DNA of 64,000 nt, taken from the NCBI GenBank assembly GCA_016874235.1, contig VGUJ01000001.1:209097-273096 (forward strand), in the 5' to 3' direction. The position numbers were made by a program, and so were the translations under genes. Below the pieces are notes generated by a model, which had not been told where the DNA came from, made no database searches, and saw only the letters and a list, made by a program, of their open reading frames with translations. The stretch comes from Gammaproteobacteria bacterium (lineage in GTDB: Bacteria; Pseudomonadota; Gammaproteobacteria; Steroidobacterales; Steroidobacteraceae). Shown here piece by piece: positions 59,302 to 64,000 of the stretch (position 1 is its first letter; every line of letters begins with the position of its first letter).

Positions 59302-61131
59302 TTAAAGCTTCGGCGAAAAGTTGAAATGCAGACGCGGCCCAGGCCGCTTGTCGAAACCAGGTTCGAGATTGCAGCGCGGATCAGGGTTGGCGCTGCGACA
59401 AACGGGGTTAGTGAGCGGCTGCGCGATATCGATACCCAAGGTTACGATCGGCAGACGGAATCGCACCCCGATACCGATCGAATACTGAACAGGATCTCCG
59501 AAAGAGTCGAACGCATTGCCCACATCGACGAATGCAGCGATACCGAGATTGCGCGGGAGATCTCGAATGACCTCAAGTGTACCGGTCGCGAGGTGTCTTG
59601 CACCGACCTTGGTACTACCGTCTTCGATGGGCGACAGATCGTTGAATCCGAAGCCACGAACGCTACGATCGCCGCCCGCGAAAAAGCGCTCTGTACCCGG
59701 TAGTTTTGTGGCATCCGAGACCCAGGTCGCACCCACTTGTCCCCTCAGAAACAAATGCCACCTTGGCGCCAAATCGAAGACGCGCTCCGCTTCGATCCTT
59801 AACTGAAGATAGTCCTCCTCCGCTCCGAGCCCCGTCGCTGAGCCACGTAACTCGGCGTAAAGGGCTCTCGAGAACAGCGCCTCTCCAAGATAACCGCGCG
59901 GAACCGAGGCATAGCTGATGCCCGGAATAACGAGCGTCGTCGACTCCTCGAATCCACTTCGATTGGCTGAGCCGGCGGTGATTGTCCGCACTCGACTCAG
60001 CGATGCGAACATCACGCGTTGCCATTCGCCATCGACTCGCGTGACGGACGGCTGGAAGCGCGTGGTTCGCGTATCGAGATCGCCGAGTTCGTCGCGCGCA
60101 TAGCGCCATTCAAATCCAAGTTTTTCGAGAGCAGGATCACCGATCGGCACGAGATAGCGCGCCTCGATCGACTGCTCGAGTTGCCCCGCCTTGATCTCTG
60201 CGCGCGAGCGATGGCCGCGATCGTTCAGTCGACGATTTTCCCAGGTGAGTGTTCCGCGTGCTTTGCTGTCCGTTGCGTAACCTGCGCCCACTGAATAACG
60301 GTTTCGACGGTTGGGTTCGGCGCGAATGCTCACCGGGATGACCCGTGATGAGGGATCTGGCGATCCGGCGAGGACTTCGACATTCGAGAAGTACTGACTG
60401 TCGTCGAGTGCGAACTGTGTCCTCAATAATTGAGTGGCATCGTACGGGGCGAGTTCCTCGTAACGAAGAAAGCGTCGTAGCAACGACTCATCGAGTGATC
60501 GCTGCTCGATGGTCGTCGCACCGAAGCGATAACGTTCGCCGGTATCCATGGCGAGCCGAATTGAGGCACTGTAATTCTCGGGGTCGATCACCAGTTCGCT
60601 GATCGTCAACTTGGCATCGACATAGCCGAGAGTCGCTGCGGTCCGGCGCAGACCATCTTTGAGCGAGTCGTACTTGACGTGTTCGAGTCGATCGCCGCGC
60701 TTCAAAGATGCAGCGGAGAGCAAAGATTGAAACGCACGGTCTTCGCCTCCCGCGCCCGTCACGCCGATACTGACCTCCTCCAAGATGACTGGTTTGCCTG
60801 GCGATATGTTGAGACGCGCTCGCCATCGACCTTCGCCTAGAGCCTCGACGTTCGAAGTGACCGTCGCTTCGTAGTACCCGAAAGGTCGAAGGGCATCGGC
60901 GGCTTCCCGCTCAGCGCGTTCCTGTAAACGCTCGATCAAAGATTGATCAAGGTCATCGCGATTTTTGTAACGTTCGAGGCTGAGAAAAATGAGCACGTTG
61001 CGACGCATCGCGCCGTCGACACCGTTGATTTCGATATTGATGTCCGCAACGGCCGGGACGCTCGCGGCAGCCAAGCTGGCGAGGCACAGCACAATACCGA
61101 TCGAGGAGGGGCTGCGGACCATGCGAATCAC
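59302..61131 (-). CDS. tamA: Outer-membrane translocation module protein TamA (Omp85 family)
   Basis: 609 residues: a signal peptide ending near PAVAD, three POTRA-type domains (about 28-270), and an Omp85 beta-barrel. The signature ERFFAGGDRSVRGFGFNDLSP carries the conserved RGF of the L6 loop, and the barrel ends with a strand typical of outer-membrane proteins (LHFNFSPKL). It works with TamB. It is ten bases downstream of nudC. Length is close to E. coli TamA (577). Confidence 0.94.
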   Translation of the reverse strand: MIRMVRSPSSIGIVLCLASLAAASVPAVADINIEINGVDGAMRRNVLIFLSLERYKNRDDLDQSLIERLQERAEREAADALRPFGYYEATVTSNVEALGEGRWRARLNISPGKPVILEEVSIGVTGAGGEDRAFQSLLSAASLKRGDRLEHVKYDSLKDGLRRTAATLGYVDAKLTISELVIDPENYSASIRLAMDTGERYRFGATTIEQRSLDESLLRRFLRYEELAPYDATQLLRTQFALDDSQYFSNVEVLAGSPDPSSRVIPVSIRAEPNRRNRYSVGAGYATDSKARGTLTWENRRLNDRGHRSRAEIKAGQLEQSIEARYLVPIGDPALEKLGFEWRYARDELGDLDTRTTRFQPSVTRVDGEWQRVMFASLSRVRTITAGSANRSGFEESTTLVIPGISYASVPRGYLGEALFSRALYAELRGSATGLGAEEDYLQLRIEAERVFDLAPRWHLFLRGQVGATWVSDATKLPGTERFFAGGDRSVRGFGFNDLSPIEDGSTKVGARHLATGTLEVIRDLPRNLGIAAFVDVGNAFDSFGDPVQYSIGIGVRFRLPIVTLGIDIAQPLTNPVCRSANPDPRCNLEPGFDKRPGPRLHFNFSPKL

Positions 61132-61141
61132 GCCCCGGATT

Positions 61142-62128
61142 CTACCCGCTTGCGGCCTTTCCTCGGGGTGGGGAAGAGCCCCAGCTTCGGGTTCGCAAGG
61201 TGCGAAGTGGCACGGAGGATCCTGCGTCGAACCAGTGGGCGATCAAGCGATGGGAGATCGACGTGTGCGGCGGAAGAACGACTTCGCCTGCTGCAATCTC
61301 GTCTCGGCTGACCCATCGAGCATCTTCCAGTTCGCTCCCCGCCTCGACGACTGACCCCGGCGCTGCGGTGGCCATAAAGCCCAGCATCAATGAGGAGGGA
61401 AAGGGCCAAGGTTGGGAGGAATGGTAATCGCTGGCGAGAATGCGAACGCCGGTTTCCTCGAACACTTCTCGAGCCACCGCATCCTCGAGGCTCTCACCGG
61501 GTTCGACGAAGCCCGCGACCGTCGAGTAACGGCCCGATGGCCAAGAGGCCTGTCGACCGAGTAACGCGCGTTCGCCATCACTCACTAGCACGATGATGGC
61601 CGGGTCGATTCGGGGAAAGAACTCGGTGGCGCAGCTCGGGTCGCGGCAGGTCATGACATGACCCGCGCGCGTGGGCTGCGTGGGGGACCCGCAGACCCCG
61701 CAGTGCCGATGTCGTAGTTGCCAAAACGTCAGCGCCCGGGCGTACGCGAGTAGACCGGCTTCATCGGCGCTTAGCGTGCTCGCCAGCGGGCGTAGCTCCT
61801 CGAACCGCAGGGCGTCATCGCGTGAATCGTTTTCGATCGCCTGCTCATCAAGCTGCACGAGCACGCAGCGACGCTCACGAAACCATCCGAGCAACACCCA
61901 GGAGTCGTCGGGACTCGAGCGCACGATCGTATGGGAGTGGTCGATGAAGGCGGCGGTGGGCGGGTCGCCGGTGACGCCAAGAGCCGTCCCGCGCGCGGGA
62001 AGAAACAGCGTCTCGGCATCGGCTCTGGCCGACTCGAGCCAGCGCGGATCCTCGCGCAACTCGGCTCGCCGGTCGAGATAGGGTCCAGCAAGAAAGTTGG
62101 CGGCGGAGCGTTCTGAGGATGGCGGCAT
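61142..62128 (-). CDS. nudC: NAD+ diphosphatase NudC
   Basis: 328 residues from the ATG at 62128; the longer open frame overlaps the FlhC-like gene. A zinc ribbon (HCGVCG...CRDPSC) precedes the Nudix domain with GFVEPGESLEDAVAREVFEETG, followed by the NudC-specific SQPWPFPSSLMLGF. NudC cleaves NAD(H) and removes NAD caps from RNA. It lies between the FlhC-like gene and tamA on one strand. All metal-binding glutamates of the Nudix box are present. Confidence 0.95.
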   Translation of the reverse strand: MPPSSERSAANFLAGPYLDRRAELREDPRWLESARADAETLFLPARGTALGVTGDPPTAAFIDHSHTIVRSSPDDSWVLLGWFRERRCVLVQLDEQAIENDSRDDALRFEELRPLASTLSADEAGLLAYARALTFWQLRHRHCGVCGSPTQPTRAGHVMTCRDPSCATEFFPRIDPAIIVLVSDGERALLGRQASWPSGRYSTVAGFVEPGESLEDAVAREVFEETGVRILASDYHSSQPWPFPSSLMLGFMATAAPGSVVEAGSELEDARWVSRDEIAAGEVVLPPHTSISHRLIAHWFDAGSSVPLRTLRTRSWGSSPPRGKAASG

Positions 62129-62199
62129 GACTGTGGGCCCCGAGCGAGAAACGCATCGGTGCGGCACACGCCACCGGGGTGAAAGGAGTTTAGCAGTCT

Positions 62200-62793
62200 C
62201 TAAGTGCGCGAGCTGAGGGGTCGAGCCGACCCGCGGTTGGCCGTGGACTTTTCGGGCATGGGCGCTTCGCAAGCCCGACATTCGGGGTCACGTAGCGTGA
62301 CGATTTCGACGATGTTGAGCGCCTGGCAGGCAGGACAGAAACGCAATCGAATTTCATCTCCGACGGTGAGGGCTTTAGCGAGAAAAGCCGCATGTTCGAA
62401 GTCGATGCGAGGGCGTGGCGAAACGCGCCGATAGGCCTCGTAGGCGTCACACAGGAGACGCCCTCGGGCGATGGTGGGAATTTTCTTGAGAGAAGCGGGA
62501 TCGGGCTTATCGGAAATGGCCCCGAAGAGCAGGAGGATGGAGGCCAGGGCATGAGCCTCGGCGCCAAGGCTGGTCGCGCGCAGAAAGTAATTGACCTGGG
62601 CCGGTGACTTACCCCGATGCCGACGCACGCCAGCACCCGGTTTGATGTAGGACCGATAGAGTTTGCGGACGCGGTCGTCGCTGAGCCCCGTCCAGTGACG
62701 GATCGTGTGGGTGCGCGCCTCGTGCCGGATGAGTCTCAGGGCGAGCTCGAGACGCAAACGGTCGCGCTTGTAGCGCTCATCGGTGACATGCAT
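62200..62793 (-). CDS. FlhC-like transcriptional regulator
   Basis: 197 residues. The N-terminal helices LELALRLIRHEARTHTIRHWTGLSDDRVRKLYR follow the FlhC pattern, and the C-terminal zinc site is Cys153-x2-Cys156 and Cys172-x2-Cys175, as in FlhC. In enterics FlhC joins FlhD in the heterohexameric master activator of flagellar genes. Here no ordinary flhD precedes it. A divergent gene 107 bases away encodes what looks like a double FlhD domain. Flagellar genes are not in the window, so the regulon is unknown. Confidence 0.75.
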   Translation of the reverse strand: MHVTDERYKRDRLRLELALRLIRHEARTHTIRHWTGLSDDRVRKLYRSYIKPGAGVRRHRGKSPAQVNYFLRATSLGAEAHALASILLLFGAISDKPDPASLKKIPTIARGRLLCDAYEAYRRVSPRPRIDFEHAAFLAKALTVGDEIRLRFCPACQALNIVEIVTLRDPECRACEAPMPEKSTANRGSARPLSSRT

Positions 62794-62816
62794 GAGGGGG
62801 GTCCATCAAAGAATGT

Positions 62817-62887
62817 ATTTCCATGGAAAATATCCCAAAACAAACGCTGCGTTCCAAGTTGGTTTGGGCGACCATTTCCAGCGAAAA
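62817..62887. promoter_or_regulatory. Repeated operator-like sites between flhC-like and flhD-like genes
   Basis: TTTCCATGGAAA (62818-62829) is a perfect 12-base palindrome, inside ATTTCCATGGAAAA. A second copy, ATTTCCAGCGAAAA, lies at 62874-62887. Two of 14 bases differ, and the copies are 57 bases apart in the divergent promoter region. GGAGG just after the second copy is the ribosome site of the rightward gene. Confidence 0.45.
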
Positions 62888-62900
62888 AACGGAGGAATGC

Positions 62901-63560
62901 ATGGCTACCGATAAAAAACCCCAGATTCGAGACCCCATTGCGCTCGCCACCACCGAAACCGACTTCGCGCGGAGCGTCGACCGGGAGATCATCCGCCAGG
63001 TCGGCGGCATGAACCTTCGGGGCTTGCGCATCCTGCGCGAAGCGCTCGAGAGCTCCAAGATCGTGCTGCCGTCTGCCGCGTCCATGCTTCGAGAGGACTG
63101 GCTCGGCCTCGAAGACGGGGTGTTGGCGTCGGTCGCCGACTGCCCCTATCTCCTTTTCGATCTCTCCACTGATACCGCGTTCGCGCTTTGGCGAAGAATT
63201 CAAGCGGGGGTCAGTCTGCCCCGCCTGCCGCCGGGCCTTTGCGAGGGGCAAGCAGGTCAGGGCTTTGCACGCATCGTCTGTTACTTCGCTTGGCAAACGG
63301 CCCAGTCGCGACCGGCTGCCGCATCCTTGTTGCTCGGGCTCTCGCCCGCGGGCTGTGAGGTGCTGCGCGAACTCGAACTCCCTGAAATCGACGAGCTCGC
63401 CGAAACAGCGGGTCCGTGCGTCAGTCTGCGTTGGGGTGAAGATGTCCTTTTTTGGCGACGCCGAATCCAAGCCGCCAAAGCCGGAGACCGCACCGCGCTC
63501 TGGGACACCACGCTCTCCGGAGTTCAGCGTCTGGCCGCCGTATCGCGCAGCGCCAACTAA
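62901..63560 (+). CDS. Protein with two tandem FlhD-like domains
   Basis: 219 residues from the ATG at 62901, which has GGAGG eight bases upstream; an earlier ATG lies inside the palindrome. The protein contains an internal repeat: residues 37-103 (MNLRGLRILREAL...CPYLLFDLSTDT...WRRIQAG) and 121-193 (FARIVCYFAWQTA...GPCVSLRWGEDV..WRRRIQAAK). The second half carries LGLSPAGCEVLRELELP, then EIDELAETAGPCVSLRW. Read against E. coli FlhD (LGINEEM...[21 protein letters not shown]) it matches in pattern and spacing. I infer a fused pseudo-dimer of FlhD, transcribed away from the FlhC-like gene. Helical, soluble; no catalytic motif. Confidence 0.6.
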   Translation: MATDKKPQIRDPIALATTETDFARSVDREIIRQVGGMNLRGLRILREALESSKIVLPSAASMLREDWLGLEDGVLASVADCPYLLFDLSTDTAFALWRRIQAGVSLPRLPPGLCEGQAGQGFARIVCYFAWQTAQSRPAAASLLLGLSPAGCEVLRELELPEIDELAETAGPCVSLRWGEDVLFWRRRIQAAKAGDRTALWDTTLSGVQRLAAVSRSAN

Positions 63561-63657
63561 CGGAGAATCCTGTCAGGCGACGCCCAGGCGGGTGTCATGC
63601 CGGTGTGAGGGGTAGGACGCTTTTTGCTGCGGTCGGCATGCTATCTTTCGCCGCCTC

Positions 63658-64000
63658 ATGGAAGCGCTCGCGGTTCGGGGTCTCGTAAAGCAATACAAAA
63701 ATGGGGTTGAGGCCCTGAAGGGTGTCGACCTCGATGTTCACCAGGGCGATTTTTTTGCGCTCCTGGGTCCCAACGGCGCTGGCAAAAGCACCTTGATCGG
63801 CATTTGTACCTCGCTGGTCACTAAAACAGCGGGCTCCGTTCGAGTGTTTGGCCACGATCTCGATACCGATCTCGAAGCAGCGAAGGCCTGCATCGGCGTC
63901 GTCCCGCAGGAGCTGAATCTCAATCAGTTTGAAACGCCCGAGACCATCGTCGTCAATCAGGCTGGGTTCTATGGCATTCCGCGGCGAGTCGCCGGCGAGC
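63658..64000 (+). CDS. ABC transporter ATP-binding protein (YadG-like), N-terminal part
   Basis: 114 residues before the window ends. It begins MEALAVRGLVKQYKNGVEALK, has Walker A LLGPNGAGKSTLIG and a Q-loop IGVVPQELNLNQFE, the latter very like YadG. YadG forms an exporter with the permease YadH, presumably encoded just beyond the edge. The signature and Walker B motifs are outside the window. Start ATG at 63658; 97 bases separate it from the FlhD-like gene, and nothing recognisable lies between. Confidence 0.9.
   Translation, partial: MEALAVRGLVKQYKNGVEALKGVDLDVHQGDFFALLGPNGAGKSTLIGICTSLVTKTAGSVRVFGHDLDTDLEAAKACIGVVPQELNLNQFETPETIVVNQAGFYGIPRRVAGE

Noticed and set aside
62823..62900. Earlier ATG (62823) as start of the FlhD-like gene
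   Set aside because: It lies inside the palindrome, has no ribosome site, and the ATG at 62901 has a perfect GGAGG at proper spacing.
1..64000. Search by eye for CRISPR arrays, transposases, phage genes, tRNA and rRNA
   Set aside because: No regularly spaced repeats, transposase or integrase motifs, or rRNA-like stretches were found; a short tRNA could be missed without a folding search.

Overview
The window looks like chromosomal DNA of a GC-rich gammaproteobacterium, near the Xanthomonadales/Nevskiales/Steroidobacter-type branches. The pointers are polA facing engB, the dprA-smg-topA and def-fmt-rsmB clusters, priA-argS-SPOR, tamA-tamB, lptM, nudC and a Xanthomonas-like N-acylornithine carbamoyltransferase. 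This placement is inferred from gene content, not from a search. I see no rRNA, tRNA, CRISPR array, phage or insertion sequence. Gene density is high and no gene-free stretch exceeds about 300 bases. Many neighbours overlap by 4 bases (ATGA or GTGA), so long co-translated operons are the rule.

Layout. 1-5761 (minus): secreted S8 protease (cut by the window edge), S41 lipoprotein protease, CorA, DsbA and cytochrome c4. 5844-9432: engB facing polA, with a probable three-hairpin small RNA between them. 9515-10294: HiPIP and LptM. 10311-19294 (minus): a ten-gene arginine operon, argR-argG-DUF1611-argC-argD-argF'-argB-argH-thioesterase-DUF4870. It is read from a promoter that overlaps an ARG-box-like palindrome. 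19410-28680: M48 protease, PhoD-like phosphatase, aroE, rlmJ, topA, smg and dprA. 28791-35852 (plus): def-fmt-rsmB-DUF4390-ntrY-ntrX. 35849-40464 (minus): SPOR protein, argS and priA, with DnaA-box-like sites at the start of priA. 40674-45387: two EamA exporters with a secreted amidohydrolase, a small MarR-like regulator and a TraB/GumN-like protein. 45473-49958 (plus): HNH endonuclease, 5'-3' exonuclease, LpxL-like acyltransferase and acs. 49930-54785: GlpQ-like phosphodiesterase, GNAT, an RCCR-like protein, an exported SDR, a TPR protein and a flavodoxin-like reductase. 54782-62793 (minus): YjdF-like protein, tamB, tamA, nudC and an FlhC-like regulator. 62901-64000 (plus): a protein with two FlhD-like repeats and the start of a YadG-like ABC ATPase.

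Three points stand out. First, the arginine operon has an N-acyl-ornithine-type carbamoyltransferase and an ArgB without an acetyltransferase domain. A DUF1611 (DgcN-like) gene is coupled by 4-base overlaps exactly where an N-acylglutamate synthase is needed. Second, the FlhC-like gene is divergent from a gene that appears to encode two fused FlhD-like domains, with repeated palindromic sites between them. Third, the polA-engB gap, the site of Spot 42 in enterics and ErsA in Pseudomonas, carries a candidate small RNA with a C-rich loop.
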